Shown piece by piece: positions 17,970 to 27,807 of a DNA stretch of 64,000 nt. The DNA comes from CBDIBC01 sp965276635 (GTDB lineage: Bacteria; Actinomycetota; Acidimicrobiia; Acidimicrobiales; Palsa-688): the NCBI GenBank assembly GCA_965276635.1, contig CBDIBC010000003.1, positions 124,001 to 188,000 of the forward strand, given 5' to 3'. Below the pieces are notes generated by a model, which was not told where the DNA came from, did no database searches, and was given only the letters and a program-made list of their open reading frames with translations. Position 1 is the first letter of the stretch. Each line of letters opens with the position of its first letter. The position numbers and the translations under genes were made by a program.

Positions 17970-18269
17970 ATGTGCACCTATGTGACGACGAAGCTAGACG
18001 TGGACGCCAGCGTCAAGGGAGCTGGAGGCTGGTTCTCGGTTGTCGACGCAATGGTGTATGTCGACCATCCTGTGCACTCTTCTCATCTTCACACAGTGAA
18101 TATCGACTTTATGGCGGAAGTCGATAAGCAGCCCCGACGAGTGGCTATCGAGATGACCGAGGAGTCGGCCCGGGATCTCGCTAAGGCGATCGTCAGCACC
18201 ATTGAGCTCGCTCCCGTCGGTCTCGCTTCGAAGGATGCGGACGCACGCTCTCCAGGGCGCGGGTATTGA
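17970..18269 (+). CDS. DUF6295 family protein
   Basis: A 99-residue protein beginning MCTYVTTKLDV, with VDHPVHSSHLHTVNIDFM (about 41-58) and EMTEESARDLAKAI (about 71-84). These match the actinobacterial DUF6295 family, small proteins of unknown function often found beside degradation genes. A conserved Cys2 and three His residues (42, 45, 48 region) might bind metal. It begins three bases after the dienelactone hydrolase stop and is surely co-transcribed. Its function is unknown. Confidence 0.8.
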   Translation: MCTYVTTKLDVDASVKGAGGWFSVVDAMVYVDHPVHSSHLHTVNIDFMAEVDKQPRRVAIEMTEESARDLAKAIVSTIELAPVGLASKDADARSPGRGY

Positions 18270-18762
18270 TTGCAGCGAGGAAGCGAGCGCGGTGTGCTTC
18301 CTCCTAATCCCAGACCGAGGCTATCAAGGCTAGCTTGAGATAGGAGCAATAGGGATTATTGAATGGTTGGCTGTGGGACCCGGATTATCCGCGTGGGCCC
18401 CTGGTTTTCGCAAACGCTTACTTCGGATCCCGGTACGGGCGAAGTGTTGGTAAATGAAATGTTGCGACTCGAAACGGAGGCGCTGCAGATGAGCTAATAG
18501 AAAAGGGCGCCCCCTACGGAAGGTCGCCTGCCTACTGATGTATAAGGCGAAGAAGCCCGTCTCACGGACCCGCCGCCTTGAGTCAAGCCTGCTCGGGGCG
18601 TGAATAGGCCTCCTAACAGAATGTATGCTTACAGAAGAGAAGTTGGTATGTCCGCAGTACAGCAGTTGAGGCAGCAAGGACCTTGCTAGGGTCATTATCG
18701 ATCCAGGCGGCCTTCTCTGTCGTACTTAACAAGTCTTATGGCTCAGAAGAAAAGGACGAACA
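18270..18762. other. 493-bp gap, no gene recognised
   Basis: No convincing frame, RNA or terminator is seen. The GC content is lower than in neighbours. The promoter of the next gene should lie here; TATGCT near 18623 is a possible -10 but has no clear -35. The last bases carry AAAAGGAC, the ribosome-binding site for 18763. Confidence 0.4.
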
Positions 18763-20007
18763 ATGCCCTTAGTGACTCCCCCGAGCGATTCGTGGTTCGT
18801 TTCGCTCGATGACCACGTGATCGAGCCTCCGACGCTCTGGACGGACCGACTTCCGTCGAAGTACCGCGACATAGGACCGCGCGTGATTCGCGAACAACTG
18901 CAGTCACAGGAGACTCTCCGGGGCGTTGAGGTGGACGGTAGCGGAAAGTGGGCCGACGTCTGGGCCTACGAAGACCTCCGGCGGCCAATCGACTCAACAT
19001 TCGCCGCGATTAGCTTTGGTCGTGACGAGTTTCAGCCGGGTCCCATGCTTTACGAACAGATGCGGCCGGGATGCTACGACTCACGGGCACGGCTGGCGGA
19101 TATGGACCGCAACAATACGATCGCCTCACTGTGCTTTCCGACCATCTGTCGGTTCTGCGGCCAAGCCTTTTACGAGGCGAAGGACAAAGACCTAGCGTTA
19201 CTGTGCGTCAAAGCGTTCAACGATTGGATGATCGAGGAATGGTGTGCGTCGACCGGTGGGCGCCTCCTCCCACTCACGCTGATCCCGCTTTGGGATCCGT
19301 CTCTCGCCGCGGAGGAAGTACGTAGGAACGCGGCCCGTGGCGCTCGGGCTATTGCCTTCTCGGAGCTGCCGACAAGGCTAGGGCTCCCGTCGATCCACGA
19401 CAAGAACGGCTATTGGGAACCTCTGTTCGCAGCGTGCGAAGAGACTGCTACGTCTATCGCGATACACGTCGGTTCCTCATCGCAGCTTCCGAGAACGTCT
19501 GACGACGCGCCGCCTGCGGTGACAGTTGCTCTTGTGGCTAACAATGCGACCCTCTCGCTGGTCGACTTCCTGTGGTCCGGCGTACTCGAGCGCTATCCGG
19601 GTCTCAACCTTATGTACTCGGAGGGGCAGATCGGTTGGATTCCGTTCGTCCTCGAGCGCTGCGACAAGATCTGGAACACCGAGCGTCAGACGAGCGCACG
19701 AGGACGCAGCTACCATGAGTTTTATAAGATGACGTCCTCAGAGACGCCGAGCTTCTATTACTATCGCCAAGTCTACGGCGTAATGTTCGACGATGATCAC
19801 GGACTGCGCTCTATCGATGCCGTAGGAGAAGACAATGTCCTATTCGAGGTTGACTACCCACACGCCGATAGCACTTGGCCGAATACACAAGGGATTGTTC
19901 GTCAGATCGAGGATATCCTGACCCCGGCGCAGGCCGCAAAGGTGTTGCGTGAGAACGCAGGCCGACTGTTCGACATTCCAAGTCTGCCATCGAATACCGG
20001 TGCATAA
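18763..20007 (+). CDS. Amidohydrolase-2 family protein, divergent paralogue
   Basis: A 414-residue member of the same superfamily as 3618 and 15715 but only distantly similar. The N-terminal metal block reads SLDDHVIEPPTLW (D-x-H-x-x-E-P pattern conserved). A mid-protein IAIHVGSSSQLP supplies the barrel His, and FEVDYPHADS the C-terminal Asp. YSEGQIGWIPFVLERCD replaces the ESGVGYLP block, a variant common in this subfamily. It probably acts on a different carboxylated substrate. Start ATG 18763 follows AAAAGGAC. It is not closely linked to the preceding operon (493-bp gap). An ISAzo13 remnant begins about 110 bases after its stop. Confidence 0.85.
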   Translation: MPLVTPPSDSWFVSLDDHVIEPPTLWTDRLPSKYRDIGPRVIREQLQSQETLRGVEVDGSGKWADVWAYEDLRRPIDSTFAAISFGRDEFQPGPMLYEQMRPGCYDSRARLADMDRNNTIASLCFPTICRFCGQAFYEAKDKDLALLCVKAFNDWMIEEWCASTGGRLLPLTLIPLWDPSLAAEEVRRNAARGARAIAFSELPTRLGLPSIHDKNGYWEPLFAACEETATSIAIHVGSSSQLPRTSDDAPPAVTVALVANNATLSLVDFLWSGVLERYPGLNLMYSEGQIGWIPFVLERCDKIWNTERQTSARGRSYHEFYKMTSSETPSFYYYRQVYGVMFDDDHGLRSIDAVGEDNVLFEVDYPHADSTWPNTQGIVRQIEDILTPAQAAKVLRENAGRLFDIPSLPSNTGA

Positions 20008-20116
20008 GACGTTAGGGTCCGCAGCGTACCTAGTCTCGTGAGTAGTACGGTGGTTTGTGGAGATCGGCGAGCAGGGGTTCGTGATGGCGTTCTCTCCAGG
20101 ACCGGCTCAGTTCTTG

Positions 20117-21081
20117 AGGAGCGTCAGCGGCGGTTAATGGCTGTGGCGTTGGTGGCGGGGATGGGCCGAGGCGGTCGGGCCGGGTGGGGTGACGTCGGGC
20201 CTGAGCCGTAAACATGTTCATCGCCGGTGCGAAGGAGTTCGCGGCGGGGTGGGGCCGTCTGGCCGGGTGGGTCGGGTGGAGTCGGGACGCAAGTCTGCCG
20301 AGGAGTTGGAGCCGGGGTTGATCGACGGGTTGGAGGCGATGGTTGACCCCGAGACTGGGGGTGATCCGATGCGCCTGGTGCGCTGGACGATGAAGTCGAC
20401 CCACACACCGGGCAGTTCGCTACCACAATGACCGAGACGGCGAGCACCGCGCTGCCGGTGAGTCGGTGATGAGCATCGACTGGAAGAAGGAGCACCGTCG
20501 CACTCGGGGTGCTGGGATCCTTGGCCAACCTTAGCATTGGCCAGGCTGCAACTGAGGTGGTAGAGGAACTTGCCGAGTTCGCGTCGGGGTGGGGCCGTCT
20601 GGCCGGGTGGGCACGCTGGAGCTGACGCAGTGCCCGGCGCCAGTCGAACTCCAAGGCTGGTCGGCGGATCGCGAACGGCGGCGACGAATGGAACCCGGCC
20701 GGCCAGCCGGTGCGGGTGAATACCCACGAATTCCCCGACCCGACGGTACCCAAGGCCATCCGCTATGGGGTGTTGGACGTCCGGGACAACGAAGGATGGA
20801 TGAACGTGGGTGACGACAATGACACCCCTGCGTTGCGGTGGCGTCGATCGCTGACAGGCCCGGTGGAGGGGCGCAGGGGATGGGGGGCCCGTTACCGCGA
20901 CGCCACCGCTTTGATGATCATCGCCGACGCCGACGCCGACGCCTGCGGGTCGAGCAGCTACCGGTCCCGGGTGTTCAAGACCGAACGCGCCCGCCTGGCC
21001 ACCACCATCGGTGTGGTGATCACCATATGGCACACGCCACATGCCCGGGCACCTCGAAGTGGGACAAGTGAGACGCGTTGA
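20117..21081 (+). pseudogene. ISAzo13-family transposase, frameshifted, with internal repeat and deletions
   Basis: Plus-strand frames give, in order, ERQRRLMAVALVAGMGRGG (about 20117), LIDGLEAMVDPETGGDPMRLVRWTMKST (about 20320), VNTHEFPDPTVPKAIRYGVLDV (about 20713), and RDATALMIIADADADACGSSSYRS..TERARLATTIGVVITI (to about 21030). These are ISAzo13 transposase blocks with frameshifts and missing DNA between them. A 36-bp stretch at 20236-20271 is repeated almost exactly at 20576-20611, so part of the gene was duplicated during decay. The C-terminal half is absent here; a small piece of such a C-terminus may lie at 38.1-38.2 kb. Confidence 0.75.
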
Positions 21082-21149
21082 GCCTTCCGGACAGCAGACC
21101 CACTAAGGTAGGCTTCTAGGAGGAGATCTAGCTTCATGCCAAGCAACGT

Positions 21150-21500
21150 AGAATTGCTTCTCTTGACTAGAAAGAAGAAGCCTCGAAGATGGTGATCGAT
21201 GGGTCCCGGTCGGTTCCTGAGGTGGCTGGGGAGATCTCGGTGAACGAGTAGACATTGCGGAATAGGGGTGGCCGCTTACCGGAAGGCTTACTCTGGTGAT
21301 GAGCCGGTGGTGTCCGGTCCGCGGCGTAAAATGGAAGACGGGCCTAGGTTCCATCAACCCACCTGCAAACAGGAGAAGGAGGCCCGCAATCGTGTCCCGT
21401 CAAGTATTCGCACATCGAGCGCGTCCGGTGCTGACATCGACGAGCTGTTCGCTTCTGAGAATGAGCTCGGCGAGGTGCTGGGGGAGGTGAAAACCGACGT
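21150..21500 (+). pseudogene. IS3-type orfA fragment, plus another transposase scrap
   Basis: From about 21187 a frame reads MVIDGSRSVPEVAGEISVNE, then stop, then (another frame) AAYRKAYSGDEPVVSGP. This is the helix-turn-helix region of an IS3-family orfA with an in-frame stop and a shift. From about 21420 a frame gives ADIDELFASENELGEVLGEV, which resembles the start of a different transposase, possibly IS256/Mutator-like; that second call is weak. Neither can produce protein. Confidence 0.5.
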
Positions 21501-21514
21501 TCCCGGCCCATCGT

Positions 21515-23095
21515 CTACTCGCGGAGGGGGTGGGTCGTTGCGACCGCATTCCAGAGGTCGCAGTGGTGTTGGTCCTTGAGGCCGCAGAACTCTCCCAGGT
21601 CGGACGTACTCAGTCTAAGAACTGTGTCAGTTTCGGCCTGGTACTCATGCCAGCTGACGGGGCCACATATAGCCGCTGGCAACGATGGCCGACCCGACTC
21701 GGCGAACGTCGTCCAGGCCACGGCCATTATCGCAGACAGTCTCTTTTGCGCAGTATCAAGGCTTCTCAGCGGTCCGGACGCCCCGTGGAAGCCGGGGAAC
21801 AGGTACAAGAGCTCTGCAGTATGACTTGAGCGATACGAAAAGGAGACGTCAGGAGTTGGAATCGGAGTGTCAGGGACGTCGAAGAGGTACGGAAACACGT
21901 CGGTCCACTTCGACATGGTGGCAACACACTGGCGTTCTCCAGATATCCACATCGCATCCGTGAGAACCGCAGCTAACGCATTACTCGGGCTTTCGTATTC
22001 CTCGAGCGGATACCTCTCTTGGACATCCTTCCATGCATCAGGAAACAGAAGTCCAATCTGCTTGTAATAGTCGGTAGGTGCGGTGCTCTCGCCGGTGTTG
22101 AGCTCCCTAAGCCCAAGGAACCATGTACATTCATCTCGATTCATCCCGCGCAGGACAGGTACCCGCTGGAAATGACCGGACCGATAGGCCTCGACTATCG
22201 GTTCTGGGATAGTGTTACCATCCACGACCAGTCCTACACTGTACTTTCCTCGTGGGTCCTGATCCAGCGAGTTCGCCGCGAGAATGCGCTCAATTGGTAA
22301 TGATCTAAGCCCTGCTGGAGTCTGCTCGACGCCAATGGTGTCGCAGAATTCGACAGCAGCTCTGCTCGCCGTCTTTAGGTCGCGAATCCCTCTCGTCCAC
22401 ATTTCCGTGCTCTGGACAATGGCACGATGAAATAATCCTTCAGAGAAGGGGGAGAGGAGGAGCCCTTGAACCAATGAGGCGCCTCCGGATTCCCCGATGA
22501 TCGTGACCCTATTTGGGTCCCCACCAAACTCCGTGATGTTCTCCCTTACCCATCTCAGCGCGAATTGCACGTCGAGAAGGCCATAGTTTCCACCAGGGCA
22601 GTCTTGGCTCTCGAGTTCTGGGTGAAAGAAGAAGCCGAAGATGTTGAGGCGATAGCCAACAGCGACCAACAGTGCTCGCCCCGAGCCAACAAGCAGTCGG
22701 GGATCGTAATCGTTGGGTGATCCGCAAGCCAGGCCTCCGCCGTGGATCCACACCATCACGGGTAAAGGCTCGCTGTGGTCGGTAACGGGAATGGTAACGT
22801 TCAAGAAGAGACAATCCTCGGTGTCTGATCGCGCAGCAAAACCGTGGAGCTCTGAATTTTGGGCACATGCGGGCCGAACTCGGGCCGCCTCAAGCGGCTG
22901 GCTCCACGGCGCTGGGGGCTGCGGGGGTCTCCATCGCAAGACGCCCACTGGTGGGGCGGCGTAAGGAACACCCAGGAACTGCCTAACACCGTCTCGGACG
23001 AACCCTGTAACGGGACCAGAGGAGGTCAGAACTGTTGGGATGGCTTCCATCCAATCGTTGGGTTTGAAGAAATCGCTTAATGGTGGAGTTGACAC
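21515..23095 (-). CDS. Type-B carboxylesterase
   Basis: A 526-residue carboxylesterase of the para-nitrobenzyl-esterase/cholinesterase type. FLGVPYAAPPVGVLRWRPPQ opens the family signature, EDCLFLNV follows, HGGG supplies the oxyanion hole, and GESGGASLV contains the nucleophile Ser. SSHTAELLYLFPGFHG near the C-terminus carries the catalytic His. It hydrolyses carboxylic esters, probably a catabolic substrate. No signal peptide is seen, so it is likely cytoplasmic. The GTG at 23095 is the longest start; ATG 16 codons in is possible. Its GC is lower than that of flanking DNA. The gene stands alone between transposase remnants, which suggests transfer. Confidence 0.88.
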   Translation of the reverse strand: MSTPPLSDFFKPNDWMEAIPTVLTSSGPVTGFVRDGVRQFLGVPYAAPPVGVLRWRPPQPPAPWSQPLEAARVRPACAQNSELHGFAARSDTEDCLFLNVTIPVTDHSEPLPVMVWIHGGGLACGSPNDYDPRLLVGSGRALLVAVGYRLNIFGFFFHPELESQDCPGGNYGLLDVQFALRWVRENITEFGGDPNRVTIIGESGGASLVQGLLLSPFSEGLFHRAIVQSTEMWTRGIRDLKTASRAAVEFCDTIGVEQTPAGLRSLPIERILAANSLDQDPRGKYSVGLVVDGNTIPEPIVEAYRSGHFQRVPVLRGMNRDECTWFLGLRELNTGESTAPTDYYKQIGLLFPDAWKDVQERYPLEEYESPSNALAAVLTDAMWISGERQCVATMSKWTDVFPYLFDVPDTPIPTPDVSFSYRSSHTAELLYLFPGFHGASGPLRSLDTAQKRLSAIMAVAWTTFAESGRPSLPAAICGPVSWHEYQAETDTVLRLSTSDLGEFCGLKDQHHCDLWNAVATTHPLRE

Positions 23096-23249
23096 TGCCT
23101 CGTCGCGCTCGCAGCATCCGTTATGTTAGCAGGCAGCAACAGGGGAATCTAAGGGGGGGGATGAGAAATAAGTCAAGAGTTGTGGATGAGATCGTTTGGG
23201 ACGGCGCCCCTTCCGGTCGTCAGCTTCGGTTGTCACCCCCCTTCGCTTA

Positions 23250-23590
23250 GTTTTGGAGGGCACGGTTTGAGCGAACTGGTCGGGACCGAGCAGTTCCGTG
23301 ATCGCGATCGGCTCGTCATAGCAATGGCAGGCCGTCGCCGGTCCAATTCGACGGCACGATAGGTTACAGCGGTCGCATCTCTGCTCGCCGAGGTAGCGGG
23401 CGTCGCAGGCCGGACAGCCGTAAACGGTGTCGGCCGTGGCCGCGATCGGCTCGGCGAGGCACCCCGGTTGGCCGTCCACGCGCTCTCGCGGCATCCGTTC
23501 GAACAGAACCGCTGGCATCCATGCCGCGGAAGGGCGCCCGGCACACCGGGCAGGTCGTCCCGGTTTCGTCGCGAGCGGGGTTCACGCTGC
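23250..23590 (-). pseudogene. Zinc-ribbon protein, frameshifted
   Basis: Minus-strand frames give CPVCRAPFRG, then QRFCSNGCRESAW in a second frame, then a third with VYGCPACDARYLGEQRCDRCNLSCRRIGPATACHCYDEP. Together they form a small protein with paired Cys-rich ribbons that I have seen beside mobile or conjugative genes in actinobacteria; the function is not established. Two frameshifts break it. Plus-strand 23700-23790 contains a short frame like the end of a relaxase-helicase (QIVKSQGMTVDRA), so this may be debris of an integrative element; that is weak. Confidence 0.45.
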
Positions 23591-23830
23591 CACCTCTTTA
23601 GCCGTGACGGGCTTGTCGGCGGAGGGTCCGGCCTCGGCAGGTCATCCGACCGGCACGGCGTCTTTGAACTGGGCGCGCCGGCACGGACCATTGCGAACGA
23701 GGTGGGGAGCGATGACGGCACGCCAGCTATGCCTATCCGACCCAGATCGTCAAGTCCCAAGGGATGACCGTGGACCGGGCTGCTACCGAGAGGCGATGTG
23801 CCTTCGGCGAGGGGGCGGGGATCTGGATTC

Positions 23831-23905
23831 TTGTCACCGAACGGGTGTCCTTCTTCCAACAGCTTTGGACCTTCGACAGCCCAGATACTGTTGGAAGATA
23901 AGGCT
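23831..23905 (+). repeat. IS1380-like end, second copy at 46933-47005
   Basis: This roughly 75-bp block is similar to 46933-47005, which sits just upstream of an IS1380 transposase fragment. Both contain GAACGGGTG, CTTCGACA and, at the outer edge, CTGTTGGAA followed by AAGG. On the other strand that edge reads CCTT-N(4-5)-CCAACAG, likely the element's terminus. At this position no transposase sequence remains beside it. Confidence 0.5.
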
Positions 23906-23966
23906 GAACCGCGGCAACCCGATGTCGGAGACTTGACCAGGAGCGCCGTGACGAGCAGAGCTGCCG

Positions 23967-25019
23967 TTAGGCGGTGCGCCGGCGGCGCAGGAACGGGTCT
24001 CTCAGCGCATCAGTGGCATAGGTGTTGCCGTGGTCGGCGATGGTCTGGCCCGGGGCGACGATCTGGTCGATCCGGTCGAGCACGTCAGCGTCGAGGTTCA
24101 CGTCGGTGGCGCCGAGTTGGCTGTCGAGCTGCTCCATAGTCCTGGGACCGATGATCGGAGCCGTCACCGCAGGGTGTTGCATCACGAACGCCAACGCCAG
24201 ATGCACCAGGGAGATGCCCGTTTCCTCGGCGAGCACGGCGAGGTCCTCGACGGCGTCGAGCTTGGCCACATTCTCCGGCTTGGACAGATCGAAGCGGTCG
24301 GGCATCATCTGCGCCCGTCTGGTCTGCGGCGCGGTCTGCCCCTTGCGGAACCTCCCGGTGAGCCAGCCTCCGGCGAGAGGGCTCCATGCGAGGACTCCAA
24401 GGTGGAACTGCTCGGCTACCGGGAGCACATCGCGCTCGATGCCCCGGTCAAGGATCGAGTACGGCGGCTGTTCGGTGACGAACCGGCCCAGTCCACGCTT
24501 CTCGGAGATCCACTGGCCCTCGACGATCCGGTACGCCGGGAAGGTAGAGGAACCGAACGCACGGATCTTGCCCTGACGTTGCAGATCGGTCAGTGCGGCG
24601 ATCGTCTCGTCGTCGTCGGTACCTGTATCGGGACGGTGCACCTGATAGAGGTCGATCCAGTCAGTTTGCAAGCGCCGCAGACTGTTCTCGATTTCCTGCA
24701 GGATCCACCGCCGGGAGTTGCCGCGCTTGTTCGGGTCCCCGCCCGGTGCTCCCATAGACACGTCCATCGGACCGTGAAACTTGGTCGCCAGGATGACGTC
24801 GTCGCGTCGGCCGCGCAGCGCCTCGCCGACGATGATCTCGGATTGGCCCTGGGAGTAGACGTCAGCTGTGTCGACGAAGTTGACTCCCTCGTCCAGCGCC
24901 CTGTGGATGATGTTGGTCGACGCTTCGTGATCCGGCTCGCCCCAAGCGCCGAACATCATGGCGCCGAGGCACAGCGGGCTGACGTACATTCCGGTGTGAC
25001 CAAGGTTGCGATGCTCCAT
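23967..25019 (-). CDS. Aldo/keto reductase
   Basis: A 350-residue AKR (TIM barrel, NADPH-dependent). The catalytic tetrad is present: Asp in NFVDTADVY, Tyr in the same motif (DVYSQGQSE), Lys in ATKFHG and His in YQVHRPD. The C-terminal IIGPRTMEQLDSQLGATDV matches the cofactor-binding end. It reduces aldehydes or ketones in the cytoplasm, with substrate unknown. Start ATG 25019 gives the family's usual N-terminus (MEHRNLGHTGMYVSPLCLGAM). It lies in the same direction as the second, truncated AKR, with a 288-bp gap (25020-25307) in which I see no gene; they are probably separate units. Confidence 0.9.
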   Translation of the reverse strand: MEHRNLGHTGMYVSPLCLGAMMFGAWGEPDHEASTNIIHRALDEGVNFVDTADVYSQGQSEIIVGEALRGRRDDVILATKFHGPMDVSMGAPGGDPNKRGNSRRWILQEIENSLRRLQTDWIDLYQVHRPDTGTDDDETIAALTDLQRQGKIRAFGSSTFPAYRIVEGQWISEKRGLGRFVTEQPPYSILDRGIERDVLPVAEQFHLGVLAWSPLAGGWLTGRFRKGQTAPQTRRAQMMPDRFDLSKPENVAKLDAVEDLAVLAEETGISLVHLALAFVMQHPAVTAPIIGPRTMEQLDSQLGATDVNLDADVLDRIDQIVAPGQTIADHGNTYATDALRDPFLRRRRTA

Positions 25020-25307
25020 CAGGGCACGCTACCCACCTCCGTCGCCCTGGCGGATGCACAATCCGAACTCAGAGCTGGCCTTTTGGGGATGGGTGATGAG
25101 GTAGCGGTAGGCGGGCTCGACGCGGGATCGCCGGTGCCAATCTAGCTGCTGGGCGCACGAAGAAGCCGAGGTCCAAGCGGTGCTCGTCACCCATGTGGTG
25201 AGCGAGCCCGGTCATAACCCAGCGAGCACAATGGCGGTATGTCGAGTGAACAAACGATGATCAGCGTCGGTCTTCGGCCGGTCGTTGAGGGCGGTCGGCG
25301 GCGGGCG

Positions 25308-26225
25308 TCAGCCTTCACTGTCGAGCTGGGCCATCAGCTGGGGGGGGTAGCGGTCGCCGCGCGCCGCACCGCGCGGGATCAGTTTCTCGATCTGCGCGAT
25401 CTCGTCCCGGTCCAGCGACACGAGAGCGCTGTCGATCAACGTGTGGACTTGGTCCAGGCGTCGTGAGCCGACGACCGCCACGATGTCCTCGCTCTTCGCT
25501 GCGACCCAGGCGATGGCCAGTTGTGCGATGGAAGCGTCCTTCGCGTCAGCCAGCGCCTGCAACCGTGCGATGAGGGCGTCATTGTGTTCGCGGTTGGCGC
25601 CCTGGAAGCGCGGCGAGAGGGCTCGGAACCCCTCGGTTGACCCGCTGCCGCCGACCAGGCCGCGCGAGAGCACCCCATAGGCGGTGATGCCGATGCCGAG
25701 CTCATGACAGACGGGCAGGATCTCGTCCTCGATCTCGCGACTGAGCAGCGAGTACTCGATTTGCAGGTCGCTGATCGGCGCGCTTGAGGCGGCGCGGCGG
25801 ATGGTCTCCGCCCCGACCTCGCTGAGGCCGACGTGGCGCACGTAGCCCTTTTCGACCAATCCTGCGATGGCGCCGACAGTATCCTCGATTGGCACCGATG
25901 GGTCGACCCGGGCGGGGCGGTAGATGTCGACGTAATCGACACCGAGGCGTTGTAGCGAGTAGGCGAGGAAGTTGTGCACCGCCTCAGGCCGGGCGTCGTT
26001 ACCCCCCATCGTGCCGTCGGGACCGCGCATGGCACCGAACTTCACCGAAAGCACGACCTCCTCGCGGTCCCGGTCTTGCAGCGCCCGGCGGATCAACCAT
26101 TCGTTGTGGCCGCTGCCGTAGAAGTCGCCGGTGTCTAGCAGCGTGCCCCCGGCATCGAGGTAGGCATGGATTATACGCACGCCCAGTTCGTCATCGATGG
26201 GTCCATAGGCGCCGGACAGGCTCAT
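25308..26225 (-). CDS. Aldo/keto reductase, N-terminus cut by the IS110 element
   Basis: An AKR whose recognisable sequence starts before any usable start codon. Upstream of ATG 26225 the same frame still reads ETRRLGRTGPTVSSLGLGC, the conserved first strand of the family, back to about 26283. No ATG, GTG or TTG lies in that frame before the IS110 remnant begins. The ATG at 26225 would give 305 residues without strand 1. Asp and Tyr (LLDTGDFYGSG) and Lys (LSVKFG) are retained, but the usual catalytic-His strand reads DIYRPARVDP, with no His. It is probably inactive or expressed only from IS-derived signals. Confidence 0.75.
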   Translation of the reverse strand: MSLSGAYGPIDDELGVRIIHAYLDAGGTLLDTGDFYGSGHNEWLIRRALQDRDREEVVLSVKFGAMRGPDGTMGGNDARPEAVHNFLAYSLQRLGVDYVDIYRPARVDPSVPIEDTVGAIAGLVEKGYVRHVGLSEVGAETIRRAASSAPISDLQIEYSLLSREIEDEILPVCHELGIGITAYGVLSRGLVGGSGSTEGFRALSPRFQGANREHNDALIARLQALADAKDASIAQLAIAWVAAKSEDIVAVVGSRRLDQVHTLIDSALVSLDRDEIAQIEKLIPRGAARGDRYPPQLMAQLDSEG

Positions 26226-26289
26226 GCAACCTAGGCCGAGCGAAGAGACGGTGGGGCCGGTGCGGCCGAGGCGGCGGGTCTCGATGTGA

Positions 26290-27600
26290 GCTGTTATACC
26301 ACGCTGTGAAGAGAATCAACCGTGAGTGGGCCGCGGCGGGTTCATGCCACCTTGTGAGGGTGACGCTGTAGCCGAGGGTTTGGAGTTGCTCGATGTAGTG
26401 GTCGCGTCGGCGGTCGGGGTTGGTGCGCCGGGCGAAGTAGTCGCCTCCGAGGTCTTGGTGTCGCAGTTGTCGGTGAGGAGGTGCCAGGCGATGACGAGGA
26501 TGGAGTGCCCGACAGCGACAGCGGCTTTCTTCTTGCCGATGCGGTGGGAGAGACGCCAGAACTGGGCGGCGAGGTAGGTGTCTCGGCAGCGCCCGGCGCG
26601 CCACGCGCATTGGTTGAGCATCCCGCCCAGCCAGCGGTCCCCGGGGCGGGTCTTGCCCGATCGGCGTTTCCCGCCGGTGATGTTGGTGCCCGGGCGAGGC
26701 CGGCCCAAGAGGCGAGGTGCCCGGCGGTGGGGAACCGGCTCATGTTGACGCCGATCTCGGCGATGATCGTCTCGGCGGCCCGCTCGCCGACGCCGGGGAT
26801 GGTGGTCAGTCGGCGGCGGGCCCCAGCGAAAGGGACGCCGGTCTCGCTGGTGTGGGTGGCGACGAGGGTGTCGATCTGGGCGTCGAGGCGGGCGATCGAG
26901 CGCTCCAGGCACTCGGTGTGGTCGAGGGCCATCCCGACATCAAGGCGTGGTGGTCGCCGAAACGGCCCCGGAGCGCCTCGCGCAGGTCGGGGATCTTCTT
27001 GCGCATGATGCCTTTGGACAGTTCGGCGAGGACCACAGGGTCGCGTTCGCCGGCCACGAGCGCTTTGAGCATCAGCCGACCCGACACGGTCAAGATGTCC
27101 GAGGCGACCACATCGAGCTTGATGCCGGCGTCTTCGAGGGTCTTCTCGATCCGCTGGAACTCGGCGGTGACCGACTGGACCATCCGTTTGCGATATCGGG
27201 TCAGGTCGCGCAGCTGGCGGATCACCTCGGGGGGCACGAAGCTGCCTCGCAGCAGGCCGTGCCCGAGCAGCTCGGCGAGCCACTCGGCGTCGAGCACGTG
27301 GCTTTTGCGGCCCGGGACGATCTTGACGTGCGCGGCGTTGACCAACTTCTGATCGACTCCCCGGTCCTCCAGCACGTACCACACCGGCTTCCAATACGAC
27401 CCGATCGCTTCCATGACCACCTCGTTCACTCCCTCAGCGGCGAACCAGTCGGCCATCGCCTCCAGGCCAGACAGAAACGACGGGAAGCTGCGGGTCTCCT
27501 TCTGTCGTCTTCGGCCCCCCAGTCCCGGGGTCCGCACGCAGGCCACTACCTCGGCCTTGCCCACGTCGATCCCCGCGCACCGCTCCACCAGCACATCCAT
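26290..27600 (-). pseudogene. IS110-family transposase, three frameshifts
   Basis: Start ATG 27600 reads MDVLVERCAGIDVGKAEVV (first acidic residue of the RuvC-like DEDD domain), then VVMEAIGSYWKPVWYVLED and KSHVLDAEWLAELLGHGLL. After a frame change near 26945 come RRLTTIPGVGERAAETIIAEIG and GHLASWAGL. After further changes near 26700 and 26450 come GGKRRSGKTR..RWLGGML and DYFARRTNPDRRRDHYIEQLQTLGYSV. All blocks of a roughly 400-residue IS110 transposase are present in order but not in one frame. The 3' end merges into the truncated aldo/keto reductase, whose start the insertion removed. Confidence 0.85.
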
Positions 27601-27790
27601 GTTCGTTACCTCCCCCATCGTGGTCGATGGCGGCGGCGTGGCGGGCGTGGACCGGGTGGGATTGTCGAGTCCGCCTTGCGACCGGGCCGAGCGGCTTGCT
27701 GGCGCGGAGCTCGGATGCCATCCCGGACTCCCGGCCGTCCTCGACACCAACGCCAGGTTCATCACCTGGCAAGCTTTTAGATCTTCCACC
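27601..27790 (-). ncRNA. Candidate IS110 bridge-RNA region
   Basis: IS110-group elements encode a bridge RNA in the non-coding left end upstream of the transposase. Here about 190 bp of non-coding DNA precede the ATG at 27600. On the minus strand it contains a perfect stem-loop, GCCAGGTGATGAACCTGGC (27770-27752), of 7-bp arms and a 5-nt loop, near the outer end where the 5' hairpin of a bridge RNA would be. Further internal loops were not resolved by eye. With the transposase broken, the element is probably immobile. Confidence 0.4.
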
Positions 27791-27807
27791 TAAGTTTCGA
27801 GGATCCC

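Noticed and set aside
20923..20946. GCCGAC hexamer repeated in tandem
   Set aside because: It encodes an Ala-Asp run at the ISAzo13 catalytic-aspartate strand and is too short to be a meaningful tandem repeat.
24030..25145. A 371-codon open frame on the plus strand opposite the aldo/keto reductase
   Set aside because: It has no recognisable domain, while the minus strand has the full AKR tetrad.
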